A stretch of DNA of 64,000 nt from Trichobilharzia regenti (taxonomy: Eukaryota; Platyhelminthes; Trematoda; Strigeidida; Schistosomatidae): NCBI GenBank assembly GCA_944472135.2, contig OX235262.1, positions 85,534,903-85,598,902 on the forward strand, in the 5' to 3' direction. Both the position numbers and the translations under genes were made by a program. Below, one piece after another: positions 21,280 to 32,184 of this stretch. Position 1 is the first letter of the stretch. Each line of letters begins with the position of its first letter. The notes below the pieces were generated by a model. The model did no database searches. It was not told where the DNA came from and was given only the letters and a program-made list of their open reading frames with translations.

Positions 21280-22440
21280 TGGCAGTGTATTGACGATTAT
21301 TGCTTTCAGGCTGTTCACACGTAGAAGATGGTTTCTCCTTGAAGGAATTAGAAGCGAACAGTGATGCTTGACTGAAGAGTCCATATGACAACTGTTTGAA
21401 GTCAGTCATACAGAATGTTTGAAGTGATTCCCCGAGTTACTTCCGTACAAAGGCTTCACCACCCATTACAAATCACCGTAGGGTAAGTCAAAATATGTGA
21501 TTTTTGGAGCCGATCTCTGTTAACCTCCCTTCTCAGAGCTAGAAGGTAGCATAGCTAGCCGCTAGATTTCTATTCCCCAGCGGTAGTATTTCCCCCATAT
21601 ACCCGCCAACATAGCCTATACGACTTACACTGTGATGGTAGGTTCCTTTCATCTAACCGCTATCCAAGCAAACTTTCTGACATGGTAGGACCTGTGGAAA
21701 CATTTATTTAAGCCAATATAGATGGTTGCATCATCACAAAATGCAAATCTCCCCTATCTCCCCGTCATGACAGTGGCTATTGGTCACAATCTAGGTAGAT
21801 AACAACTAACACTCTAGGAAATAAATGTTGCTTGATGAAAAAGTAACTTGATAGATACCTACTTTTTCATTTCACTCTACCCTAGTTACTTTTAGCACTT
21901 CGAATATTTAAACACTGTTTTTCCTGCTAAAACGTTTCTATAAATTAAACTGGTTCTTTTTTCGTGTTTTTTTTTCATTTTAAAGAATAGTTTCAATAAA
22001 ATAATCGACAAATGACGATGAAATGCATTAGAAAAAGTTTCCTCATTTTTGTCTTTCTCGCCTCCACATTAATACTCCCTGTCAAAAAATTTGTAAATGA
22101 TTTATAGACTGACTGGAATGCGCTCTCCTTCTTTTTTCACAAACCTGATCTGTAGCTGTTAAGAGGTGGGGGAGAAAAGTAGTGAGTATTATTGCGAAAA
22201 AAACAAGCAGAATATAAAAATAATGTGTATTGATGAATGAATGAATGAAGTGGTAAAAATACTCAGAGATAAAGACATGGATATTAACTTCTGACAAATA
22301 CAAACTAGGCAAACGAAAGAAAGATGAACAAAATGAGAGAATACTAAAATGTTAAAATAAAGAAATCACAGCAGATCAAGTGTAAGGACAAATACTTGCC
22401 GAAGACATTGGCTAGAGGTCGCGCTATGTTGTGAATTGGC
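21280..22440. other. No recognisable element
   Basis: AT-rich sequence without convincing frames, apart from simple runs. I could not match it to other parts of the window. Confidence 0.4.
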
Positions 22441-22670
22441 AGGAGTTAGAACACATGGGCCATTGGATCGGGTCCCAGTGGCTTAATGGTATACGAGCCA
22501 GCTCGCCTTGTAACCAGAAGGTCCTGGATTCAAACCCTGGTGGTGGGTGTGTACTGTGAAGAGACCCAAACTAGGACGGAAGAAACAGCTGTCCAGTACT
22601 CCCAGATTCTCCAATGGTTCTCTAACTAATGTCAGCTCATGATGAAATCCTGTAACAAATCACAAAATGG
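22440..22670 (+). mobile_element. Ribozyme-SINE copy (plus)
   Basis: Clear order: GGCCATTGGATCGGGTCCCA, A-box-like CAGTGGCTTAATGG, CGCCTTGTAACCAGAAGGTC, B-box-like GGATTCAAACCC, GGTGGTGGGTGTGTACTG. The hammerhead (22550-22610) has core GTGAAGAGA and a four-base insertion before GAAA (inactive), followed by CAGCTGTCCAGTACTCCC and the tail up to CTCATGATGAAATCC. Confidence 0.75.
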
Positions 22671-22699
22671 TAGTTAAAAGTTTTTTTCTGCATACAGAG

Positions 22700-23040
22700 T
22701 TCAGGGTTCTATTGACGAATTGCCAATGCCGCCGCCATACACAAATGCCGAAACTTGACGTCTTTTGTACCATTTAGCCTCACCTTGTAGATAGATGATC
22801 TTGAAAGATAACTCTGGTGGAGCTATGTGGCTTTAGTTTACTAAGTGCTCGAAAATTGAGCTAGGAACTACCTTGCGTTGTCCTTTTGCTAACCAAGCGG
22901 GATAATGTTCAGAGATGCGTTCGGGAAGTGTGCGCTTTGTGCAGCCAATATAACTAGCTCCACATGAGCCCGTGAATTTATAAACACACATTGAACTGCC
23001 CTATCCAAAGCGGCAGTTTATCCTTCGCACATCCATTGAT
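22700..23040 (-). pseudogene. PLE endonuclease fragment
   Basis: Minus-strand translation gives SSMCVYKFTGSCGASYIGCTK, RTLPERISEHYPAWLAKGQ and SSIFEHL, i.e. the GIY-YIG endonuclease of the same PLE subfamily as 32185-32778, with stops before and after. It lacks a methionine start and the RT. Confidence 0.75.
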
Positions 23041-23479
23041 CACTTGTCGGATGTAGAAATTGATTATAACTAAAAGTATCTTAAGTAGAACTATTATGAC
23101 CAACATCCATTACTGTTTGTTACAGTCCCACCAAATAAATTGCTTATTCTGTTGCTGCGATCAATATATACCACATTAAGAATTCCTCATGAATTAGAAA
23201 CTTTTAGAGAACGGTTGGAAGTCAGGAAACCTTAGATATCAGGCTGCTCAATATGTTGTTTTATATGCTTTATTCAATAATGATTTATTTCAGTGTACAA
23301 CTAAGCTAGAAACGATATTGAGGTTAATTAGAATACGTAATTTGCGTATGAACTACAGAAAGTCAATTACGTCAAGTTAGATTATGAAATTCTTGTGAAT
23401 AAATCTTTACTTAAGTGTAAAGGTTAGATAAAATTACTTAAGACAAAAGTTGCATACTGAAATCCAGGAGTGTTTGACT

Positions 23480-23900
23480 AATTACTGTGATCCTATCAAA
23501 TTACCTAAAGCAACTAGGTGATCATAGCTCATAGACCATTGAGCCACTGGGACCCGATCCAATGGTCCTTGAATTCTAACTTCTGCCAATTCACGACATA
23601 GCACGACCATTTCGCAGTATCTTCTTCGATGAGTTACTGCCTCATCTTCAACCTGCTGTACCCTACTGGTCACAGCTTCCCACTAGAACCCCAGGTTAAC
23701 TGCCTGAATAGGACTAGTCGTTAGTGAGCATCAAATGAATTTTCAGGTATTGGTTTTGTAGAGATTTTGTTTGACTGCATGGAGGATTTCATCATGAGCT
23801 GATATCAGTTAGAAAACCACTGGAAGTACTGAACAGCTGTTTCGTCCTAGTTTGGGACTCTTCAGCGATACGCATCCACCGATTTAGGCACCTATAACCT
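23480..23900 (-). mobile_element. Ribozyme-SINE, permuted unit
   Basis: Read on the minus strand the order is: hammerhead (23826-23876), tail (CAGTGGTTTTCTAACTG...GATGAAATCC), spacer (AAACCAATACCTGAAAATTC), then the 5' region of a following unit (CCTGGGGTTCTAGTGGGAAG ... GTGAATTGGCAGAAGTTAG ... GGTCCCAGTGGCTCAATGG). It breaks off in the A-box region near 23500. The hammerhead-first order matches a unit cut from a tandem array rather than a simple SINE. Confidence 0.7.
23826..23876 (-). ncRNA. Hammerhead ribozyme, nearly complete
   Basis: Minus strand: GTATCG, core CTGAAGA, stem II GTCC-(CAAACTA)-GGAC, GAAA, loop-less stem III CAG/CTG, triplet GTT, then CAGTAC. Catalytic core and stem II are intact; stem I has one mismatch and one G-U pair; the triplet GUU is usually poor but not forbidden. 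Possibly weakly active. Confidence 0.65.
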
Positions 23901-24079
23901 GATAATTGGTAGATCCTTGTACTCCATGCAGTTTCCGTAGTACCTTTGACAGTAATCTCACTTTCACTGGTAGCCTAGAAGTTTAGACCCGCTCGCTGTA
24001 ACTATGTAGAATACTAATCAGGTTATCTACACTTCTACGAACAGGTGTGTGAGGAGACGCAAATAACTGTGAACAGATT

Positions 24080-25080
24080 GAATTTCAGGGTATTTCGCAG
24101 AAATGACAGTTTATCGATTCAGTTAATACCAAAAATATTCAGATCATGACAGTTTGTAAGATAACGTAATCCTTTAAAGTTCTTTGACCAGAATCTAACA
24201 TCACAAGTAACTTCACCAACTAGTTTTAACATATCTTCGGAATTGATTTCAATAAAACCGGCAGGTAGCAGAAGCTGCTCCACATCCAATCGAATGGCAA
24301 GTTTGTCACGAGACCAACTTTATGCTTGAGGTACTGTCAAGCTGAAGTCTAACTGGATGATTAGTTAAAGACACCTCAGCGTATTTCACCTTACTGAACT
24401 TTGCACACTAGAAACACCGAAAATTATTTTGGTCTTTATTTAGAATTGGACATTGACCTATTACTGGATAGATCTGATTGAGTACTATCAAGGTTATGCT
24501 TGTAAAAGCCTTACGAAAGTCCATATTTTCTGCATTTATGTTTCTTATTTATGCACATGAGATAATAATGCCATTCTTTGCAGAAACAACACCTATTTGG
24601 AGGTTTCTTGACTGTCTTAAGAATTATAGATACTGAAGGATCATCACTAGATTTGCCTGCACATATATATCATCACCTGCAGGCGGCTGTCATTTTTCAA
24701 ACATTTTTATATTATGCTTTAATTACATCAGTCTTTGACACTCACCTGTCACATCTTACAGCGTCATTCTAAAATTCTGTTGACTACAAGACAGAATACG
24801 CGTTTTGAGACATATGGAGAACGTGAGGCACAAGTGAAAATGAGGCATTTTAAATGATTCTGAGTAAGTGAAACCAACTGGAAATTTACAAATGTATGAT
24901 TAAATTTACCAGCAAAAGTAAGAAAATCATTGCAAGGCTCCTAAAACAAGGTGAAACATTTTGTAGCGGACAATCAATAGTGATGAGTTTTCTCTAAAAT
25001 ATTTTACTAAGAATTCTCACTGTTTCATCAAAATCAATATCACGAATACATTTTTGGTTAAATAAAATTCACGCGCTTAA
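24080..25080 (-). mobile_element. CsRn1/Boudicca-like gypsy remnant (gag-protease)
   Basis: Minus-strand pieces fit the gag-protease order of the CsRn1-type Ty3/gypsy elements of flukes. Gag-like text NDFLTFAGKFNHTFVNFQLV and HLKCLIFTCASRS lies at about 24940-24840. A cysteine-rich piece follows near 24450. The protease reads KYAEVSLTNHPVRLQLDSTS (about 24400-24340; canonical LDTAS altered to LDSTS), then INSEDMLKLVGEVTCDVRFW, KGLRYLTNCHDLNIFGIN (about 24250-24120). Many stops; no RT or LTR recognised. 24120-24320 alone could be mistaken for a host exon. Confidence 0.6.
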
Positions 25081-25264
25081 CATGTTCACCAGATCCATGT
25101 ATGCGGAGCAGAACATAAATTTTGGCCACCTTGTGCAGTTCGACTGATTCTATTTCAGATAAATCTTCAAACCTTCCAAACCATGAATCAGAAGTATTTC
25201 CAAGATCTGCGTCACAAGTAAATTCTGTAACGCACTTCTAGATAGAATAAATATATGTGATATA

Positions 25265-26000
25265 TATGATGATAATAATAATGATAATAATAACAGTGAT
25301 AATAATAGTAATAATATTAATGACGACACCAACAATAAGGAATCTAAATCATCAGTAGTAATTCCATACAAGGAAGTAACCTCGGAAATCTTACGCAGAA
25401 TTCTTGACAAGGCAGGAATAAAAGTGGCTGGCATTCGAACCACCCACAAACTCAATTAGAAACAAGCTTTGTCGGTTAAAGGATCAGTCCTGTGGAGCCT
25501 TTAAAACAAAACAATTTAGTTTATCTAATACCCTGTCTGCAATGATTGTCAGGTCAAATACATAGGTCAAACTAGCAGAACAGGGGCAGTCAGACTAGTT
25601 GAACATAAAAACCTAGCAAAATCTAGATTGGTTGACCCAAATAAGATAAGAAATCTAGGGAATTGTTCAGCTATAGTAAGCACTACATGCAGTTACACAC
25701 AACCATATAATAGGATGGGATAGGATGACAGTTTTAAAATCTAATGTCACAGGGTGCAGGGAGAGATTGATAACAGAAGCCCTGTTTATCGAATCAACTG
25801 TAAACACGTGTAATAGGAATGATTCAACACCTGTCCACCCAGATATCTAGAAGATTCTACTACACATACGACATATAGGAGAAAACAAAGAAAACTATAA
25901 AAGTTAAGTTTCAAAGTTGTGTGATTACAATTGATGACATGATTATGAACAATAATGAATTTTGTTCGAAATGTCATCCAGTAAATAATAATACTGTTTC
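25265..26000 (+). mobile_element. Penelope-like element, Asn-rich linker plus endonuclease
   Basis: The start is an (AAT/GAT)-rich coding tract (Asp/Asn-rich linker, 25265-25345). Next come PYKEVTSEILRRILDKAGIK, a frame break, CNDCQVKYIGQTSRTGAVRL (YIG near 25560) and VEHKNLAKSRLVD. The 3' end carries a conserved hairpin GAACAA...TTGTTC followed by GAAATGTCATCC (25949-25980). Same subfamily as the PLE at 44220-46975. Stops make it non-functional. Confidence 0.7.
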
Positions 26001-27190
26001 ACTGACTGTGTGATACATCTAGTAAACAAACTAATAAGGACAGAATCAATTTTCTCAATATAGAAATGACTAGATGACTATAAAGATAATTTATTAGTGA
26101 GAGCTTTGATTAGTTCCATTTGAAATACTTCCTACTACTTTGTTGTTGTTATTCTGTTGTAACAGTAACTGCAGTTATTCAGAACTCAAAGAAATGATTT
26201 AACACTATATAGATAGAATGTTGTGGCGAATAATACTCATACACACGAAGGTTAGTATATCATGCAAGGACGAAACGATAGCCGATAAAACAGTCCTAAA
26301 AGCTGCTTCTCGACTGCCCAAGTCTCTCACTGCCAATAATCCACCACCACTGTCACAAAAGGACTCATAGAACTTCCTTACGAAGGATACAGGAACTGTT
26401 TAGAGATTTTACTCTTAGCTGTGGACCAGGTAGAGGAGTGTCATATGGGATGCCACAGCCAAAATTTAGGCTTCTCAGATGGTTCTAATGGAGACACTTA
26501 TTCACCTAACAGATGTGTTATAACTGCGTTTAAACTGTTTGATTTGGAATCTAGAGGATACAGAATAGGCCGAGGATGCGGCCTAATGTCCAGCTGAAAC
26601 CGGGGATCTGATCATCAGTGTTATGCTGACTACCAGGTTCCGAGAGAATATTGTAAAAATGATGGTAACTAGGACCCACATGATTCTGATACTCAGATAA
26701 CACTTAAGAATGGTGATTCAGAGCAGGGTGTACGTTGGACAGAGTAACTAAGTCAGTAAACAATTCTGTTTTATTTGATTTAGTGTGATTACTATGAATC
26801 ACACCAAGATAAAAGAAGCTAACTAGGGATCATCCATTAACAACTAAAGTAACACATGTGCACCAAATGGGGAGAGACAGAGTACATTATCAAGTGCATT
26901 AATCTTAACAAGTTCCCTTTAACAGTGAACATCAGCACTTGGTGTTGGCTAATAGTCTCATAGAATTATCTTCATCTTTCCTTTATTTCTATTAATTCCT
27001 TTCACGTGAAGATCTTAACCTTTGGAACGCCCCTTCGACAAAAATTATGAACTCTTTTGAAGTAATCACAACTAATCAAATTTAGCGCTAAATGAAATGT
27101 TTTTCTACAAAATTCCTGAATCCACATTTGACTGATTATTCGGTAGGCCCTAGTTTTCTTGCAATTACAGATTAACCCCTTTAGTAAATA
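26000..27190. other. No recognisable element
   Basis: About 1.2 kb without a convincing frame or a repeat recognised elsewhere in the window. The minus frame at 27002-27307 overlaps the start of the CR1-like copy and is antisense noise. Confidence 0.4.
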
Positions 27191-28560
27191 CCAACTGAGT
27201 CCTGGGTCAGAAACTGGTTGCATTCCTATTTCTATAACAGAATGCAGTACACTGTATTCAAAGGTAAATCCTCCTCTGCTGTGCTTACTGAAACTGGTGT
27301 CCCCCAAGGTGCTGTACTCTCCCCACTTCTCTTTTCTTTCTTTCTACATGACTTACCATCTTCAAATGATATTAATTTTGTTAAATATGCTGACGACCTG
27401 ACTGTATCTTTGCCTGATTCAAACTAAATGACTTTTTATCAGAAATCAGCCAGTAGTCCAAGGAAAACGGTCTCACCTTAAACCCCTCCAAATGTCAAAC
27501 AGTTAATTTCATCTTTAGGCATAAATCTGACCTAAACAAACTGGTCAACACTCACGAGGTGTGCACCATAGATGGCATTGAAATAGAGACCAAGTCGGAT
27601 ATTAAATACCTAGGCGTCATTCTATCTCCCGATCTTTCCTGGTCATCTCATATTCTGGTGATTTCTAAGAAAATATTCCATCTTGCTTTCTACGTCAAGA
27701 AGTTAAGACATTCCGGAACAACCCAAACCTTACTCCTACCATTCGTTAACTCTTGCATCCTGCCTACTATTCTCTATTGTTCCCCCTTAGTTTTTCCAGG
27801 GCTGGCTACTGAAGGAGGACTACACCTTATTACGCATGATGTGAAAGGTTGTCAACAGAGTAAGCAACGTGTCACTTAACCAGCTTGTTAATATTCTGGT
27901 CGACAGACACTTGGACTCATGTGAAAAATGGGCTAAATCCATTTTATCTAACTCACACCACCCTCTTCATTCACAACTCTCCCCTTGTATCTCATCAGAC
28001 AAAACCAGTAGCCTATATGGGAAACTATATGCTCGCACTAGCAAGTACAAAAACTCAACCATACTCTACCTAGCTCGTGTTCTGTGCGATAAAGAAAGCA
28101 CTAGGCGTGATACTTACAACTTATTAAACAGTCAGTAGAACAACTGGATCTCGTCTTTGCAACTCACATCATTAATAGGTACAGCGTTTTCTTTCTTTCT
28201 TTTCCTTTTCTCTTTTTTTATTTTTCTGTTATGTGTTGCTTTGTTCCTTCCTTACAAACTCTATTTAAAACATTCTTCTTCGTTCTTTCACACTCCGTAT
28301 ATCTCGACCTCTTTGTTACCGCTTACGCCAGTAAATATGCCGGTATCTACTTTTCTAACAACTTCAAACACACTGTTCACTTTTGGCTTTGCTACCGACA
28401 TGCCAATATGTTGTTGTCATAATGAACTGAGATTACCTCAATCTATGTAGAATTTTATTTATTGATAATGTACTAACTGGATGCAATACTGTAGTGAAAT
28501 GCTGAGAATTCCATTCTGTATCACAAGTACTGTTTTGGGATAAAGCAAATTATTATTAAC
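27190..28560 (+). mobile_element. CR1-like LINE, 5'-truncated, frameshifted
   Basis: Starts at ESWVRNWLHSYFYNRMQYT and runs to the family 3' signature GGATGCAATACTGTAG ... CACAAGTACTGTTTTGGGATAAAGC with an ATTATT tail. The RT frame has GVPQGAVLSPLLFSFFLHDL and YADDLTVSLP (27388-27417). It is then broken by a short deletion relative to the copy at 58625 (near 27420, removing about 20 bp) and by later frameshifts near 27530 and 27810. The 3' ORF part is split into 27559-27879 and 27869-28138. Closest to the 58625 copy. Confidence 0.85.
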
Positions 28561-28747
28561 AAGAATCAAGAATCAGTACCTTTTATCAGCTCCCATGAAT
28601 ACAAAATAAAATAATACCGTTATGACCAACAGTGGCAATGTATAAATGAATCAGAGAATTTCATCAAATTCAAATAACTAAATAACACTATCTTGAACAT
28701 CATATTACAAGTTAAGGTCAAACGATGATCTAGTATGTATTGATTTC

Positions 28748-28776
28748 TTTTCTTTTCTTTCTTTCTTTCTTTAAAG
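28748..28776. repeat. (TTTC)n microsatellite
   Basis: Tetranucleotide run ending TTTAAAG. The remainder of 28560-29320 is AT-rich without recognisable content. Confidence 0.8.
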
Positions 28777-29319
28777 AATATCCCCACATCACAATCATCA
28801 TGTGACTACACTTACTTTAGGAGTTTCCTAATAAATTTATGCAAACTATTTGAGTCTATCAATAGAGGAGAAACATGACAGGGGAGAAAATTTCTTCTAC
28901 TTTGTTTACTACAGTTTCACTGTAACGACCTCTTCAGCTAAAAGCACAAATACGAATTTACGAATTTAGATAAGATCAGAAGAAGAAAAAACAACAACAA
29001 CAACAAAAGGTCATGCCAATTACATTAATGAAGATGTTAAAAGCCGCCCACATAACTAGTTAGGCAAACTTATATCTGATTGCTTAATTATTTCATATAT
29101 TTCCTAAACAAATCGCCTTCTATTTATATTTATTAGGATGACCTCTAATGTCATAGTGAGAAAAAAACAAAAAGTCCAAATAACTTTCACATACTTTTTT
29201 GAATAATTAGCTAATTATGCTGTGAAATTAAAGTGAACCTACTATTATATCCTTAATGCTTGTGACTAGAAATTTAATTTATATTTTTAATACACCCCTG
29301 ATTACAATTTATTTACGAA

Positions 29320-29690
29320 TTGATCACGGATTGATATCAGTTTGAGAACCATTGAAAACCAGCTCTGGAGTACTGGACAGCTACTGTTTCATCATAGCTC
29401 TTTGGGAATCATCGCAGTACGCACCCACCACCACGGTTCGATCCAAGGACCTACCGGTTACAAGGCCAGCTAGCTCGTATAACATTCAGCCACTGGAACC
29501 CGATTCAGTGGCCAGCCCATGAATTCTAACTTCTACCAATTCGTGATTTAGCGTGATCCTAACCATTGTCGTTGGTGGGACAGCCATCCTCAGACGTGAC
29601 ATCTGGATGGACCTCACTGGTTACGACTTCTCACTGGAACTCCAGGAAACTCCATCCTGTGGCAAGTCACTAGCGAACATCAGATTAATT
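29320..29690 (-). mobile_element. Ribozyme-SINE copy (minus)
   Basis: Nearly the exact reverse complement of 40640-40990. On the minus strand: 5' region (GATGTTCGCTAGTGACTTGCC, CCTGGAGTTCCAGTGAGAAG), A/B-box tRNA-like part (CCAGTGGCTGAATGTTATAC; GGATCGAACC), hammerhead variant with core CGATGA (U missing) and extended stem II, and the tail. Adjoins the duplicated unit 29690-30060. Confidence 0.75.
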
Positions 29691-30060
29691 TTCTATTGAG
29701 AAATAAAATAAATCACAAGCAAAGGAAACACTAAGAGTATCAAAGACTTCCTAAAATCCTGGTATCTAAACAAGTTGGACTGGATATATCAAATAGTGGA
29801 AAAGAAGTCACAATAGAAAAGAGACAAATATCAAGTCAACAAAATAATCACTGAAAACCAGAGAGTACTGGACAGCTGTTTCATCCTGGTTTTGGCAATC
29901 GTCGTCAGTACGCACCCACCGCTAGGGCTCGAACCCAGGATCTTACGGTTACAAGGCAAGCAGCTGTCCAGTACTCCCTGGTTTTCAATGGTTCTCTAAT
30001 TGATATCAGTCAGTGATGAACTCGTAAAATAACATAACTAACCCTTACAAAACAAACTAT
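29690..30060. repeat. Duplicated unit, copy 1 (pair with 40263-40640)
   Basis: About 370 bp almost identical to 40263-40640 in the same orientation: ATTGAGAAATAAAA..., AACACTAAGAGTATCAAAG, then an inverted pair of SINE halves around CAGCTGTCCAGTACT. The inner right half (29965-30010, plus) starts at the hammerhead cleavage region, and the left half (29858-29960, minus) contains a mutated hammerhead and B box. The neighbouring full SINE is on the left in minus orientation here but on the right in plus orientation at the second locus. Confidence 0.75.
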
Positions 30061-30379
30061 AGAAAATACAATTTATTTGATTGTTGTGAAATAAACTCCT
30101 CGTACTAATCAATATTATATATACGGCATTGTCTTTTGCTTATGATTTTCAAAACTGGCATCATTTACAGCTAAAGTGAAAGCTGATTCATGGAGAAATC
30201 TATTTTGAATTCACTTAATCAACAAGTAAAAGTAAATCCACTGCTAATTAGTGGTTGATTATAGAATAAACTTTCTGGAGTACAAGTGTGCATGAGGACA
30301 GCTGATCACTGATATAGTGATGGTATTATATGATGAAGTTAGAATCTAAAGGCTATTAAATTTTGACCTAGTGGTTCAA

Positions 30380-30545
30380 TAGAAATGTTCATGAAAATTC
30401 CCCATTCGAACATTAATAGAGAGAAGACCAGTATTTTAGTGAAGAGTCTCTTTCCGGTGAATTCATTTTCACACCCATACAATCGCAGATATATTATATG
30501 TATATATATATATGGTTATTTTGTTTGCGTGTGTGCGTACATTAA
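30380..30545 (+). mobile_element. PLE terminal repeat (pLTR) fragment
   Basis: GAAGACCAGTATTTTAGTGA, AGAGTCTCTTTCCGG and TTTTCACACCCATACAATCG match, in sense orientation, the 3' terminal region of the minus PLE at 31570-32825 (31555-31630 minus). It sits upstream of the plus PLE endonuclease fragment at 30955, with a SINE pair between, so it is probably that element's upstream pseudo-LTR. Confidence 0.55.
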
Positions 30546-30719
30546 ATTTTCAAGTATTGGTTTTGTAGGGATTTTTGTTTGATTGTAAGGAGGATTTCAT
30601 CATGACCTGACATCAGTTAGAGAACCACTGGAAAACCTGGGAGTCCTGGACAGCTGTTTCGTCCTAGTTATGAACTCTTCAGTGGTACGCATCCACCAGG
30701 GTGCGAACCCAGGACCCAG
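30545..30719 (-). mobile_element. Ribozyme-SINE half (minus) of inverted pair
   Basis: Minus strand: B-box GGTTCGCACCC, GGTGGATGCGTACCA, hammerhead core CTGAAGA, stem II GTTC-(ATAACTA)-GGAC (four pairs with one G-U), GAAA, CAG/CTG stem III, GTC triplet, then the tail and spacer to 30545. Stem I pairing is poor. It meets the plus copy at the tRNA-like heads. Confidence 0.7.
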
Positions 30720-30890
30720 TAGCTCAGTGATCTACAAGCTCACCTTGTAACTAGAAGGTCATGGGTTTGAACCCCAGTGAGTGCGTACTGCTGAAGATTC
30801 CAAAACTAGGACGAAACTGCTGTCCAGTACTCCCAGGTTTCCCAGTGGTTCTATAACTGATGTCAGCTCATGATGAAATCCTCCATACAT
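30712..30890 (+). mobile_element. Ribozyme-SINE copy (plus) of inverted pair
   Basis: A-box-like TAGCTCAGTGATCTACAAG (30719), B box GGTTTGAACCC (30763), GTGAGTGCGTACTG. The hammerhead (30780-30832) has core CTGAAGA, stem II TCC/GGA with an unpaired base at its foot, GAAA, a changed stem III (CTG CTG), GTC triplet and a perfect six-pair stem I (GTACTG/CAGTAC). The tail runs to GATGAAATCC. Confidence 0.75.
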
Positions 30891-30954
30891 TGAATTTGTC
30901 AAACGAAAATACAGTGAGTAAGTTTTTGGTGGTTACATAGTACAAAAAGTGTAT

Positions 30955-31500
30955 AAATATGTATATATCAGTCTACATGTTGCTGTAGAGCCAGGTACAT
31001 CGGTCGTTCGATGCACATCCTGTCGAGAAGGATCAAAGAACGCTATCCCACATGGTTGCACAAAGTAAGCAGTGGACGTATAAGGAGTGCAATAATCGAA
31101 CATCTCATCACCACTGGTCATTCCATCTCAACAAATTCCTCCTTCAAAGTAATCTACAAAGTGAAGAACAACCTGCCAAAGACAGTACGTTTCCGTCTTC
31201 TTTGCACTTCAGAATCCCTAGCCATTCAGTTAGAAGAACCAAAACTACGAATACAAAAGAAAATTATTCAACCACTCTAAAACTCTTAAGTAATTCCATA
31301 TTCTATTTTGTTTCCATGATTACCCTGAGCACAACTCTTTCATCAAATTATTCATGTTATTACATAACTCTTCTTTAAAAATCCTTTGTGACAACTCATG
31401 ACTTTTGTTACTACCCTTTTATAACAACATCAAATTCCTCTGAATACATTTTGTATTGCGTAACTCCACCAACAACTTACTGATTGTATTTTCGTTTGAC
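30955..31500 (+). pseudogene. PLE endonuclease fragment with 3' sequence
   Basis: Starts STCCCRARYIGRSMHILSRR (YIG near 30990), then IKERYPTWLHKVSSGRIRSA, IIEHLITTGHS, SSFKVIYKVKNNLPKTVRFR and ends at QKKIIQPL with a stop at 31280. This is about 105 codons of unbroken GIY-YIG domain, truncated at its 5' side just upstream of the YIG motif. About 85% similar by eye to the minus-strand PLE next to it; the two converge tail to tail. Confidence 0.8.
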
Positions 31501-31648
31501 AAATTTAATGTACACACACAAACAAAATAACCACATACTTAAATATATATATATATATATATGCGATTGTACGGGTGTGAAAATGATTTCGCCTAAAACA
31601 GACTCTTCACTAAACTACTGGTCTTCTAGAAAATCAAAACAAGTGATT

Positions 31649-31688
31649 CAGCGAAGAGACTCTTTTCAACGAATTTATCATCAAGCTG
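31649..31688 (-). ncRNA. Hammerhead-like motif in PLE 3' region
   Basis: Minus strand: CAGC, core TTGATGA (first core C replaced by T), AATTCGTT (a tiny stem capped by TTCG), GAAA, stem III AGAG-T-CTCT, triplet TTC, then GCTG, which pairs with CAGC. The related PLE at 7935-7975 has an intact CTGATGA core but a mutated GAAA. Together the two copies imply an ancestral functional hammerhead in this PLE subfamily. Confidence 0.45.
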
Positions 31689-32184
31689 TACAGTCGTATA
31701 TATATGGTTTATCAAAAGTTATATCCGGTGAGGGAATTGAATCTTAGGTGTGAATGCACAAAATAATAATAATAATAATAATCATATGAAGTTCAATTAA
31801 AACTAAAATGTTTGTGATTATAATCGTAGTTAAATGTCAAGTGGCAAAGCAGATTAATGTCATATATAGAATAATTCATAGGAGGGATAGAACTTGAAAA
31901 AGGATGTGCAATTATAGGATTAGTAGGCAAATCGAATAAAACAAAAACGTTACGTAATATTGTGTGAAATTTAATAGCATAGAATTTATCGTTGTAAAAA
32001 GAATTGATTTAGAATGACAAGTGGAACAAGTGAAATAATACCGGGGACAGTTCAAAGTGAGAATAGTAATAATAACAATTGACTTAATAAGGAAAAGTAT
32101 ACAAATTGAATAGACAAAATGAAAAATGAAAAATTGGTAGAGCTAAAATATGATTGGGGATTACCATATTTTAGCATAGAGGGA

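Noticed and set aside
22550..22610. Active hammerhead in the SINE at 22440
   Set aside because: First core bases are changed (TGTGAAGAGA) and four extra bases separate stem II from GAAA.
25935..25985. Hairpin GAACAA...TTGTTC + GAAATGTC as a hammerhead in the PLE at 25265
   Set aside because: GAAA and a stem II-like hairpin are present, but the sequence before it (ATGATTAT) is not CUGANGA, and the related copy near 46885 lacks it as well. Kept only as a conserved terminal hairpin.
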